Assembly: GCA_016874975.1 (NCBI GenBank)
Contig: VGSQ01000009.1
Span: 1-49,107, forward strand
Length of the DNA: 49,107 nt
Direction: 5' to 3'
Origin: Deltaproteobacteria bacterium
GTDB taxonomy: Bacteria > Desulfobacterota > Desulfobaccia > Desulfobaccales > 0-14-0-80-60-11
Position 1 is the first letter of the stretch. Each line of letters opens with the position of its first letter. The position numbers were made by a program, and so were the translations under genes. The notes beneath the pieces were generated by a model. It was given only the letters and a program-made list of their open reading frames with translations. It was not told the origin of the DNA and ran no database searches. Positions 26,966 to 34,787 of the stretch are shown in pieces.

Positions 26966-27538
26966 ATGAGTGCCGGCCTGCGCCAGCATCCCGACTGGAC
27001 GCTGCCCAACATCCTCACCGGGGTGCGCGTCCTGGCCATCCCTCTGGTGGTGGTGCTCCTGTGCTTTGAGGGTCGCCTCCCCAGCTTGCTGGCCGCCCTC
27101 TGCTTCTCCCTGGCCGGGGCCACCGACTTTCTGGACGGCTTCATCGCCCGGCGCCAGCAGTTGGTGAGCCGCTTCGGCAAGTTCATGGACCCCCTGGCGG
27201 ACAAGCTCCTGGTGTCCGCCGCCCTCATCATGCTCATCCCCCTGGACCGGGTGCCCGCCTGGATAGCCTTCGTCATCATCGGCCGGGAACTGGCCGTGAC
27301 GGGGCTCCGGGGTCTGGCCGCGGCGGAAGGCCACATCCTGGCCCCGGACCGCTGGGGCAAGGCCAAAACCTTTCTGCAGATTGTGGCGCTCACTGCCCTG
27401 ATTCTGCATTATCCCTATCAGGGGGTGGACTTCCACCAGGTGGGCCGGGTTTTGCTCTGGGTGGCCCTGGCCATCACCGTGGCCTCCGGGGTGGGCTACT
27501 TTCACGCCTTTTTGTTGCAGACCAGCGAGGATTCCTGA
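26966..27538 (+). CDS. pgsA: CDP-diacylglycerol-glycerol-3-phosphate 3-phosphatidyltransferase
   Basis: 190 residues, integral membrane. The CDP-alcohol phosphatidyltransferase motif D-x2-D-G-x2-A-R-x8-G-x3-D-x3-D is complete in ATDFLDGFIARR...FGKFMDPLAD (about 51-76). N-terminal NILTGVRVLAIP is typical of PgsA. It makes phosphatidylglycerophosphate for anionic phospholipids. Tightly linked downstream of the transaldolase. Confidence 0.93.
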   Translation: MSAGLRQHPDWTLPNILTGVRVLAIPLVVVLLCFEGRLPSLLAALCFSLAGATDFLDGFIARRQQLVSRFGKFMDPLADKLLVSAALIMLIPLDRVPAWIAFVIIGRELAVTGLRGLAAAEGHILAPDRWGKAKTFLQIVALTALILHYPYQGVDFHQVGRVLLWVALAITVASGVGYFHAFLLQTSEDS

Positions 27539-27603
27539 ACGGCGACCGCCCGGGACCGGACCGACGGCGGCTGATACCGGCATCGCGGGGCGCGGTTTTT
27601 TCC

Positions 27604-27647
27604 CTGACGCCCCTTGACAAAAAGGCTATGGTAGGGGAAAGTTAGAT
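27604..27647 (+). promoter_or_regulatory. Probable rpsT promoter region
   Basis: Two overlapping readings: CTGACG (27604-27609) with TATGGT (27627-27632), 17-bp spacing, or TTGACA (27614-27619) with TTAGAT (27642-27647) at a long spacing. The first has correct spacing. The gap 27539-27671 otherwise shows nothing. Confidence 0.4.
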
Positions 27648-27671
27648 GTTACAAAAATGGAGGTGACAACG

Positions 27672-27941
27672 TTGGCGCGACATGTTTCTGCCATGAAACG
27701 GGCCCGGCAGAGTGAAAAGCGGCGGGTCCGCAACCAGAGCCGCAAGACCCGGGTCAAACGACTGGTGCGGGAAGTGCGCCAGGCCCTGGCCCAGCAGAAC
27801 GCCGCCGGGGCCGAGCAGGCGCTGCAGAAGGCCGTTCCCCTCATCGCCCGGGTGGCCGGCAAAGGCACCCTCCACTGGCGCACCGCGGCCCGCAAAATCT
27901 CCCGCCTCACCCGGCAGGTCAACGCGGCCAAACAGGGCTGA
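27672..27941 (+). CDS. rpsT: 30S ribosomal protein S20
   Basis: 89 residues from the TTG at 27672, chosen because GGAGGTGA lies six bases upstream and the resulting start (LARHVSAMKRARQSEKRR) matches S20; the ATG at 27657 falls in the ribosome binding site. KRARQSEKRRVRNQSRKTRV binds 16S rRNA. Rare TTG starts are known for S20 and may allow autoregulation of translation. Convergent with holA. Confidence 0.95.
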   Translation: MARHVSAMKRARQSEKRRVRNQSRKTRVKRLVREVRQALAQQNAAGAEQALQKAVPLIARVAGKGTLHWRTAARKISRLTRQVNAAKQG

Positions 27942-27968
27942 GCCGGCCCGCCGCGTCCCCACATAATG

Positions 27969-28009
27969 CGGCGAAGGCAGGGCCTTCCGGGTCCTGACTG
28001 CGCCTTTTT
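27969..28009 (+). terminator. Likely rpsT terminator
   Basis: GGCGAAGGCAGG pairs imperfectly with CCTGACTGCGCC and is followed by TTTTT (28005-28009), 28 bases after the rpsT stop. Confidence 0.5.
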
Positions 28010-28025
28010 GTGCTTGAAATAATTT

Positions 28026-28219
28026 GTTGCGGAGAAGGGGGACAGGGGTCATATTTCCCTGGTCCATCTCCCCCACCCCGGAGCATCTTATTGTAGGGCG
28101 GGAAAGCGGAGCGCATCCCGCCTTCAGCCTGTCACCCAATACCACGGCCGATAACGCAGTTCTGCGTCTGGACCGGAAATCTCGGGACCGGCGGGATGCG
28201 CTGCGCTTTCCCGCCCTAC
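28026..28219. repeat. Repeats between rpsT and holA
   Basis: 28026-28076 is a G-rich/C-rich hairpin element. 28093-28122 (GTAGGGCGGGAAAGCG...) and 28191-28219 are the same 29-bp family in opposite orientation, forming a large inverted pair around about 70 bases. No gene seen in 28010-28277. Confidence 0.7.
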
Positions 28220-28277
28220 GTTTTTCCAGCCTGTGCCGGGGTAGTCTTAACGATACCAGGTTCCTGCCCCTCTCGCG

Positions 28278-29279
28278 TCACCCCGGCCCCATCTCCAGCA
28301 CCAGGCATTCCAACCACAGGCGCGGGCTGGAGGCCCCCGTTTTCAGCATCAGGTCGGCCTGGTGGAGCCGCGTCAGGTGGCGCAACAAAGCCCGCCGGGA
28401 GAAGGCGGCCGCCTGGCGCTCCAGCTTCCGCACCAGAAACGGCGCCAGGTTGACGCTCCGGGCCAGGTCCGGGGCGGAGGTGCCCGGCGGCGCCTCCTTC
28501 ACCCGCAGGAGCAGGCGGATTTGCCGGGCCAGCATGGTGAGGATTTTGAGCGGCGGCTCCCCCAGGTCCAGCAATTGGGCCAGGGCTTGAAGGCGCCGCT
28601 GGCTGGACCGCTCCCCCAAAGCCTCCACCAGGGCGAAGATGGTGTAGGTGCGGCTGTGGGTGGCCAGTTGGTCCACCAGGGCCGGCGTCAGGTGCCGCTC
28701 CTCCCCGGCGAACAGCGCCAGTTTTTGCAGCTCCTGGCTCAGGTCGCCCAGGTTCTGGCCCACCACTTCCACCAGGCGCTGGGCCGCCGCGGGGCTCAGC
28801 GCCTTGCCCAGGGCCTTGGCCTCCTGGGCCAGCCAGGGGAGCAGGTCGCCCTCCCGCAATCGCCCAAATCCCACCGCCATTTCGTTTTTCAGGAGAAGAC
28901 TCCACACCGGGTGCTTCTCCATCTTCTGGGCTTTCAGGCCGGGGGCGGTGAGCACCACGGTGGACCGGGGGGCGGGGTGCTTGAGGTAGGGGGGGATGAG
29001 GGCCAGCGTCTCGTCCGGGTAGGCCTCCACCCGGCGCAGGATGAGGAGCTGCCCGGCACCCCACAGCGGGGCCAGGCGGGCCTCGCCTAAAAACTCCGCC
29101 AACCCGGTCTCGGCGGAACTCAGCACCACCTTGTGGGGCGCCTCCCCGCTCTTCTCCCGCAGGGCCTCCTCCAGCCGGCGGCAGGCCCGGTCCACCAGAA
29201 ACTCTTCTTCGCCGAAGAAGAGATAGAGGGGCTTGAGCTGGCCACGTTCCAAATGGCGGGCGATAAGGGGATGGGTCAT
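28278..29279 (-). CDS. holA: DNA polymerase III delta subunit
   Basis: 333 residues, usual length. N-terminal LYLFFGEEEFLVDRA, middle LKNEMAVGFGRLREGDLLPW and the domain III segment LALFAGEERHLTPALVDQL fit HolA; the C-terminal part (PPLKILTMLARQIRLLLRVK) is strongly conserved. It is the clamp-loader subunit that opens the sliding clamp. Normally follows lptE; here a foreign-looking gene lies between them. Confidence 0.92.
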   Translation of the reverse strand: MTHPLIARHLERGQLKPLYLFFGEEEFLVDRACRRLEEALREKSGEAPHKVVLSSAETGLAEFLGEARLAPLWGAGQLLILRRVEAYPDETLALIPPYLKHPAPRSTVVLTAPGLKAQKMEKHPVWSLLLKNEMAVGFGRLREGDLLPWLAQEAKALGKALSPAAAQRLVEVVGQNLGDLSQELQKLALFAGEERHLTPALVDQLATHSRTYTIFALVEALGERSSQRRLQALAQLLDLGEPPLKILTMLARQIRLLLRVKEAPPGTSAPDLARSVNLAPFLVRKLERQAAAFSRRALLRHLTRLHQADLMLKTGASSPRLWLECLVLEMGPG

Positions 29280-29387
29280 AGGGAAGTCTAATGTAGAGTG
29301 TTGATACTTGTTATTTGGAACATCATGAATATTTTTAAAAGATCATGGCCATTATGTATAGATAATAATAAAGTTGATATGTTATAA

Positions 29388-29870
29388 TCAAAAAATTAAC
29401 ACATTAATAAAATTATTAACATAACCACAAAAAACAAAGTGTTCCTTATACAAAAACACTAATGATAGTAAAATTAGGACAAAATTGACAAATACAACAA
29501 TAGTCAATAATAAATTTAATAAAAATTGACCTGAATTAATTTTCAATCCTCTCGATAGAAGCCATAGCTCTGGAAGTTGATTCATATAGTGATATAGGTC
29601 TGTTATTTTAAGGCAATGGTTTCTGTCCTTTATAGTTTTTGAGTTTATTCTCCAAATAATAATTATTATTATTGTTCCTATTGAAATTAATGATAGCCTT
29701 AACTGTATGGCATGATTGCTAAAAAAGCCAGCTATTGTAGCCAACTCTATTGTAATGCACCATGTAACCCTACTCCAAATTAATTGGTTTTGATGAATCC
29801 ATAATCTAATATAAGCTGTATAAATATCCTTATTATCAAACTTGCAAAGTTCCCTTTCTTCATCGTGCAT
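29388..29870 (-). CDS. AT-rich hypothetical membrane protein
   Basis: 160 residues with about four hydrophobic segments: near 37-50, 56-73 (SLISIGTIIIIIIWRI), 113-136 (LLNLLLTIVVFVNFVLILLS) and the C terminus. The soluble stretch contains YIRLWIHQNQLIWSR and DLYHYMNQLPELW, reminiscent of RipA-like or other small effector-type membrane proteins, but I cannot assign it. Base composition is far more AT-rich than lptE and holA on either side, a sign of transfer. The 109 bases to holA are also AT-rich. Confidence 0.55.
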   Translation of the reverse strand: MHDEERELCKFDNKDIYTAYIRLWIHQNQLIWSRVTWCITIELATIAGFFSNHAIQLRLSLISIGTIIIIIIWRINSKTIKDRNHCLKITDLYHYMNQLPELWLLSRGLKINSGQFLLNLLLTIVVFVNFVLILLSLVFLYKEHFVFCGYVNNFINVLIF

Positions 29871-29905
29871 TTCTTGTCCCTTAAAAACCTATGTACTTGA
29901 TGATT

Positions 29906-30499
29906 CTAAATCACCATCATCACCTTGTCCATGACCCGCCGGGCCAGGGTGGCGGCCCCCCGGCGGATGCCCATGGCCTTGGTGGCCTCCCCGATCTGGT
30001 AGTTGTTGTCCACGGCGTAGTCTTCCTGGAAGACGTCGCTCTCCTTCCAGATTACTTTGCCCCCCGACTTGCGGGTCAATTGGAGATCCACCCGGATGGT
30101 CACCCGGCGCACCAGGGAGCGGTTGATGTCGAAGAAGGCCACCGAAGAGCTCTCGATGGAGGAGACCTTGCCCTCCAGCACCAGGTCCGCCTCCTCGGGC
30201 CGGGTCACCACCCGCCAGCCCCGGTTCTGGGCGAAGGTGTTGATGAAGGCGTTGGCCATCATGGTTTCCAGGCCGATCTCGGTGGTGCGGTTGCCGAAGG
30301 GGGGGATGGCGATGGTGGGGCGCTTCTCCACCGGCAGGGACTCGGTGCCCACGGGACGGTAGCCGCAGCCGGACAGCACCAGGAGGACCAGCAGCAGGCG
30401 CCACCCTACCGGGCCGGGCCGACGGGTGAGACAAAGACCATCGGTCCCGGCCGGGAAAATCATGCCTCTCAGGCGACAGTTGGTCCTCATCATGTTCAT
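29906..30499 (-). CDS. lptE: LPS-assembly lipoprotein LptE
   Basis: 197 residues from the ATG at 30499; upstream in-frame codons translate interspersed repeats. The lipobox is LVLSGC with GYRP directly after it, the LptE hallmark. IAIPPFGNRTTEIGLETMMAN and a C-terminal helix (RRGAATLARRVMDKV) are family features. It pairs with LptD in the outer membrane to insert lipopolysaccharide, implying a didermic, LPS-bearing cell. The start may instead be one of the downstream ATGs (MMR or MIF). Confidence 0.88.
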   Translation of the reverse strand: MNMMRTNCRLRGMIFPAGTDGLCLTRRPGPVGWRLLLVLLVLSGCGYRPVGTESLPVEKRPTIAIPPFGNRTTEIGLETMMANAFINTFAQNRGWRVVTRPEEADLVLEGKVSSIESSSVAFFDINRSLVRRVTIRVDLQLTRKSGGKVIWKESDVFQEDYAVDNNYQIGEATKAMGIRRGAATLARRVMDKVMMVI

Positions 30500-30515
30500 C
30501 TCGCCGCTCGGAAAA

Positions 30516-30835
30516 ATTGTTGGTGGGGAAGGGGGCCAGGGGTCAGGTTCTCGTTCCCAAGCTCCTGCTTGGGAACGAATATTTTCCCCCAAGCTCTGCT
30601 TGGGGACCTTACGACCCCTCGTCCCTGTCCCCTCCTTAAGCAGCACCGGTCCCGCCAAGCGGGAGCTTGGCGGGCAAGCCGGTTCCCAAGCAGGAGCTTG
30701 GGAACCAGAAGTGAGTCATGCAATCCCGGCCGTCCTCAGAAAAGGCTACTTATGATGGCCTCGTAAAAAGTCCATTCACCCCCTCACCCCAGCCCTCTCC
30801 CCCAAGGGGGAGAGGGTGTTAATGAGGCATATCAA
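30516..30835. repeat. Repeat cluster between lptE and leuS
   Basis: 438-base gap. CGTTCCCAAGCTCCTGC palindrome at 30552-30577; CCCCCAAGCTCTGCTTGGGG at 30586-30605; CCCGCCAAGC/GCTTGGCGGG at 30651-30674; GGTTCCCAAGCAGGAGC palindrome at 30681-30706; CCCTCTCCCCCAAGGGGGAG hairpin near 30796-30815. No gene supported. Confidence 0.8.
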
Positions 30836-30937
30836 TCAGTTATCAATGGGAGCGAGAGCCACCTTTTGGAGATAGTACGGCCTTTTTTACTTTTTACGAT
30901 TCCATCACTTATGGATGAAGCATTTCCCCCCGGCCTC

Positions 30938-33424
30938 TCAGACGACAATATTCACCAGCTTCCGCCGGGCCAGCACCACCCGTTTGGGGGTCTTGCCGGC
31001 CAGCCACTTCTGCACGGCCGGTTGTTCCACGGCCCAGGCGGTGATTTGCTCGTCGGTGGCCGAGGCCGGCGCCGCCATCTCCCCCCGCACCCTGCCGTTC
31101 ACCTGGAGCACCACGGTGATGGTGGACTCCACCAGCGCCGCCGGGTCCGGCGCGGGCCAGGCCGTCCGTTGCAGGGAGGCGTCATGTCCCAGGGCCTGCC
31201 AGAGCTCCTCCGCCAGATGCGGCACCATGGGGTGCAGCAGTTTCAGCATGGTCTCCAGGGCTTCCCGCCAGACCCGGCCGGCGAGTTCGTCATCGGGGAC
31301 GCTCTCCAGGGCCTGGTAGCAGGCGTTCACCAGCTCCATCACCGCAGCGATGGCGGTGTTGAAATGAAAGCGGGCCTCGATGTCGTCCGTCACCTTCTGG
31401 ATGGTGCGGTGCACCTTGTGGCGCAGCTCCCCCAGGGCGGGGGGCAGGTCCGTGCCCGGTCCCGCGTACGCCGCCGCCCCCTTGACCCGGGGCAGCAGCG
31501 TCCGGGCCAGGGTCCAGACCCGGTGCAGGAAGCGGTGCGCGCCCATGACCCCCTGGTCGTTCCAGTCCAGGTCCCGCTCCGGCGGCGCCGCAAAGAGCAG
31601 GAAGAGCCGGGTGGTGTCGCTGCCGAAGGCCTCGATCATTTCGTCCGGGTCCACCACGTTCCCCTTGGATTTGGCCATCTTGGCCCCTTCCTTGAGGACC
31701 ATGCCCTGGGTGAGCAGCCGGGTGAAGGGCTCGTCGATTGTTATGTAGCCCAGGTCCCGCAGCACCTTGGTGAAAAAGCGGGCGTAGAGCAGGTGCAGCA
31801 CCGCGTGTTCGATGCCGCCGATGTACTGGTCCACCGGGGCCCAGTAGTTCACCGGCCCCCGGTCCAGCACGCCCTCCCGGTAGTCGGGGCAGGCGTAGCG
31901 CAGGAAGTACCAGGAGGACTCCACGAAGGTGTCCATGGTGTCCGCCTCCCGGCGCCCCGGCCTGCCGCACGTGGGGCAGGGGACGTGCAGGAAGGACTCC
32001 AGCTTCCCCAGGGGCGAGGCGCCGATGGCGTCGATCTCCACGTTGAGCGGCAGGACCACGGGCAGGTCGCGCTCGGGAACCGGCGCCAGGCCGCACTTGT
32101 CGCAGTAAATGATGGGGATGGGCGCGCCCCAGTAGCGCTGCCGGGAAATGCCCCAGTCCCGCAGGCGGAACTGCACCGCGGGGCCGCCCAGGCCCTGCTC
32201 CGCCAGGTGGCGGGCGATGGCCTGACGGGCCGGGGCGCTGGCCAGGCCGCTGAAGTCGCCGGAGTCGGCGAGCACGCCGTCCTCTTCCCAGGCGGCGGTG
32301 AGGCCGGCGGCCTCCAGGGTCTCCCCCGGCGGATTGACCACCACCTTGACGGGGAGGCCGTATTTTTGGGCGAACTCGAAGTCCCGCTGGTCATGGGCCG
32401 GCACCGCCATCACCGCGCCGGCGCCGTACTCCATGAGCACGAAGTTGGCCACATAGACGGGCATCTCCCAGCCCGTCACGGGATTGACGCAGTTTCGTCC
32501 GGTGAAGACCCCCTCCTTGGTGATCTCCTCCAGGGCCCCCCGACTTCGGTTCTGGGCCCGCCAATGCTCCACGAAGCGGCGCACTTCGCCTTCCTGGGGC
32601 GTGCCCGCGGCCAGGTCCAGGGCCAGGGGGTGCTCCGGGGCCAGGCTCATGAAGGTGGCCCCCCACAGGGTGTCGGCCCGGGTGGTGAACACGGTGATGG
32701 GGTCGCCCCCACCTGCCAGAGGGAAGCGAATCTCCGCCCCCTCGGAGCGCCCGATCCAGTTGCGCTGCATGGTCAGCACCCGTTCGGGCCAGTGGGGCAG
32801 ACGGTCCAGGTCGGCCAGCAGTTCGTCCGCGTAGGCGGTGATCTTGAAGAACCACTGCTCCAGTTCCTTCAGGACCACCTCGCTGTCGCAGCGCCAGCAG
32901 GCCCCGCCCTCCACCTGTTCGTTGGCCAGCACCGTCTGGCAGGCGGGGCACCAGTTCACCGGGGCCATCTTTTTGTAGGCCAGCCCCCGCCTGAACATCT
33001 CGATGAAGACGAGCTGCTCCCAGCGGTAGTACTCCGGGTCGCAGGTGGCCAGCTCCCGGCGCCAGTCGTAGCTGTAGCCCAGGGCCATAAGCTGCCGGCG
33101 CATGACGGCGATGTTGTCATAGGTCCAGGCCGCGGGGTGGAGGCGCCGGGCCAGGGCCGCGTTCTCCGCAGGCAGACCGAAGGCGTCCCAACCCATGGGG
33201 TGCAGCACGTTGAAGCCCCGCATCATTTTATAGCGGGCCACCACATCGCCGATGGTGTAGTTGCGCACGTGCCCCATGTGGATGCGGCCGGACGGGTAGG
33301 GGAACATCTCCAGCACGTAATATTTGGGCCGCGCCGGGTCGGCCTCCACCTCAAAGAGGCGGGTCTCCTGCCAGAGCTGCTGCCATTTGGCTTCCACCCG
33401 GCGGGGTTCATAGCGGACTGCCAT
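30938..33424 (-). CDS. leuS: Leucyl-tRNA synthetase
   Basis: 828 residues from the ATG at 33424, preceded by GAGGAG; longer in-frame extension lacks homology. HIGH motif is HMGH in [15 protein letters not shown] is KMAKSKGN, an accepted variant. The CP1 editing domain has [14 protein letters not shown] and VPAHDQRD with the editing aspartate. A zinc-type module, [18 protein letters not shown] with CWRC, is present. Charges tRNA-Leu. First gene of leuS-lptE-holA. Confidence 0.97.
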   Translation of the reverse strand: MAVRYEPRRVEAKWQQLWQETRLFEVEADPARPKYYVLEMFPYPSGRIHMGHVRNYTIGDVVARYKMMRGFNVLHPMGWDAFGLPAENAALARRLHPAAWTYDNIAVMRRQLMALGYSYDWRRELATCDPEYYRWEQLVFIEMFRRGLAYKKMAPVNWCPACQTVLANEQVEGGACWRCDSEVVLKELEQWFFKITAYADELLADLDRLPHWPERVLTMQRNWIGRSEGAEIRFPLAGGGDPITVFTTRADTLWGATFMSLAPEHPLALDLAAGTPQEGEVRRFVEHWRAQNRSRGALEEITKEGVFTGRNCVNPVTGWEMPVYVANFVLMEYGAGAVMAVPAHDQRDFEFAQKYGLPVKVVVNPPGETLEAAGLTAAWEEDGVLADSGDFSGLASAPARQAIARHLAEQGLGGPAVQFRLRDWGISRQRYWGAPIPIIYCDKCGLAPVPERDLPVVLPLNVEIDAIGASPLGKLESFLHVPCPTCGRPGRREADTMDTFVESSWYFLRYACPDYREGVLDRGPVNYWAPVDQYIGGIEHAVLHLLYARFFTKVLRDLGYITIDEPFTRLLTQGMVLKEGAKMAKSKGNVVDPDEMIEAFGSDTTRLFLLFAAPPERDLDWNDQGVMGAHRFLHRVWTLARTLLPRVKGAAAYAGPGTDLPPALGELRHKVHRTIQKVTDDIEARFHFNTAIAAVMELVNACYQALESVPDDELAGRVWREALETMLKLLHPMVPHLAEELWQALGHDASLQRTAWPAPDPAALVESTITVVLQVNGRVRGEMAAPASATDEQITAWAVEQPAVQKWLAGKTPKRVVLARRKLVNIVV

Positions 33425-33582
33425 AATCGGACCGGTCTCCTCGCGCAAAATCGTAACATAAATTTTTATCACAGAAACCGGGCTCCTGGCCACCAATTTG
33501 TGGGTCCCGCCCCCGGGGTTTCACCTGTAAATTTCGAGAAATTCTGAGAGGTTTTTACCGTGAAAATCTCTTGTCTAAATGT

Positions 33583-33765
33583 GGAGCAGACGACCTCGCC
33601 TGCTCATTAAAAAAACAGCCGGGGGCGGCTGTTCTACATTTTTTCATTTCCGGGGGTGGCCCTAGTGAGGGCCATGACCGTTTATTAGACCGGATTGAAA
33701 TGCTGACGGCCCGGACAGGGCCACCCCCGAGGATGAAAACCCGACCGCAGGGTCGGGTTTCAAAC
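33583..33765. other. Nested hairpins upstream of leuS
   Basis: In order on the plus strand: GAGCAGACG...CGCCTGCTC (33583-33605), AACAGCC/GGCGGCTGTT (33614-33633), a perfect 12-bp pair GGGGGTGGCCCT (33653-33664) and AGGGCCACCCCC (33717-33728) enclosing smaller inverted repeats, and AAACCCGACC/GGTCGGGTTT (33738-33760). The first two resemble REP copies placed head to head. Together they could fold into a structured RNA on the minus strand, 160 to 340 bases upstream of the leuS start. Confidence 0.55.
33609..33633 (-). terminator. Terminator-like hairpin upstream of leuS
   Basis: On the minus strand AACAGCCGCCCCCGGCTGTT is followed by a run of T. It would stop transcription arriving from the treZ remnant and glycosyltransferase gene before leuS. 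The opposite strand also carries a T run (33640-33645), so it may be bidirectional. Confidence 0.6.
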
Positions 33766-33922
33766 CCTCGGCGACGGAATGCTTTTTCATGCCGGATTGC
33801 CTGGAGCGCGGCCGAAGGAGAGAGCCAAGGGGAACTCCATGAATAGCTCGGCGAGGGCTAATGACGGCGATGGCGCACTGGGAAGGGAGGTGGTCGTCCT
33901 GCCGGAAAAAATATTCAGGAAC

Positions 33923-34217
33923 AGTGCTGTCCGGTAGGGATTTTGCATGAACGCGCTTTTTAAGCCCCCTCCCCATGGTGGGAGGGGGTTGGGGGGAGGG
34001 GGGCGAATAAGGCAACCATCCGTCATTACGAAAAATTCACCACCCCCACCCCACCCCTCCCCCATCAAGGGGGAGGGAGCCTGATATGCAGGCTCTTCCA
34101 TGTCCGGAGGCCTTTTTGATATGCGCCTCCTTTTCTCTCAGGGCCGAAGCATCAAGGATAGAAGGCAATATCCTTGTCAGAGATGCCTTATGCGCAAAAA
34201 TCGTGCCGGACAGCACT
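33923..34217. repeat. Inverted repeat flanking repeat-rich DNA
   Basis: AGTGCTGTCCGGTAGGGATT at 33923-33942 is repeated inverted, with mismatches, at 34191-34217 (GCCGGACAGCACTGA on the plus strand). Between them are two G-rich/C-rich hairpins (33969-34005 and 34046-34078) of the kind found in other gaps. The outer arms may be the ends of a small mobile element that interrupted treZ. Confidence 0.5.
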
Positions 34218-34640
34218 GATTCTCCGGAATAAATGAAACCTTCACGCCAGCCCTGGGCGAGTTGCTCCAGGCTGCCGAAATCCTGATAATAGCCGGCCTG
34301 CTCGGCGGTGAGCAGCGTATGCAAGGCGTGATGAAAATCGTCATTCCAATGGGCATCCAGACCATACCCACCCGATTCGGGGGTCCGGATCAGACGCACG
34401 TCGTTGAGATCGCTTTCCGCCATCAGATAGAATTTCCGGCCCCGGCGCTCCCGAGCCCGGCGCACCGTTTCCGCCAGTTCAGCCACGAAGGGTTGGGGCG
34501 ACAGGTCCACGATGGCGTGCAGAGCATCCAGGCGCAGGGCGTCAATGTGGTAATCAGCGGCCCAGAAGAGGGCGTTCTCCAGGAAGAAGCGCCGCACCTC
34601 ATCGCTGTCCGGGCCGTCGAAATTGAGGGCCGGCCCCCTG
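34215..34640 (-). pseudogene. treZ remnant (malto-oligosyltrehalose trehalohydrolase)
   Basis: About 140 residues match the central catalytic region of TreZ: GPALNFDGPDSDEV, FLENALFWAADYHIDALRLD (nucleophile Asp region), ARERRGRKFYLMAESDLND (acid Glu region), GLDAHWNDDFHHALHTLL and GSLEQLAQGWREGFIYSG. A full TreZ is about 600 residues; the N-terminal and C-terminal parts are absent. Homology stops near 34215 at the inverted repeat and near 34640 at another repeat, although the reading frame stays open to 34037. Almost certainly a dead fragment. A TreZ elsewhere in the genome cannot be excluded. Confidence 0.8.
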
Positions 34641-34787
34641 TTGGAAAAAGTTCCTTATCCCCCTCTCCCCCGACGGAGGGCCGGGGAGAGGAGGTGGAAA
34701 CCTTCGCCAGGTCGTGTGGTGATGAGTCGAATCCTGGTCGAATAACAAGAAACCCGAGTGCAGGGGCGCCGGAAAGGGAAGACAATC

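Noticed and set aside
30866-33547. Plus-strand open frame of about 890 codons over leuS
   Set aside because: Antisense shadow of leuS; low-complexity translation without motifs.
33425-33780. Possible T-box leader for leuS
   Set aside because: The region lacks the AGGGTGGNACCGCG T-box core and a recognisable specifier stem; the hairpins look more like repeats and terminators.
33841-33939. Short plus-strand frame ending GREVVVLPEKIFRNSAVR
   Set aside because: It looks faintly like the C terminus of a real protein, perhaps a starch or trehalose enzyme, but is too short and lies beside the treZ debris; I cannot support a gene.
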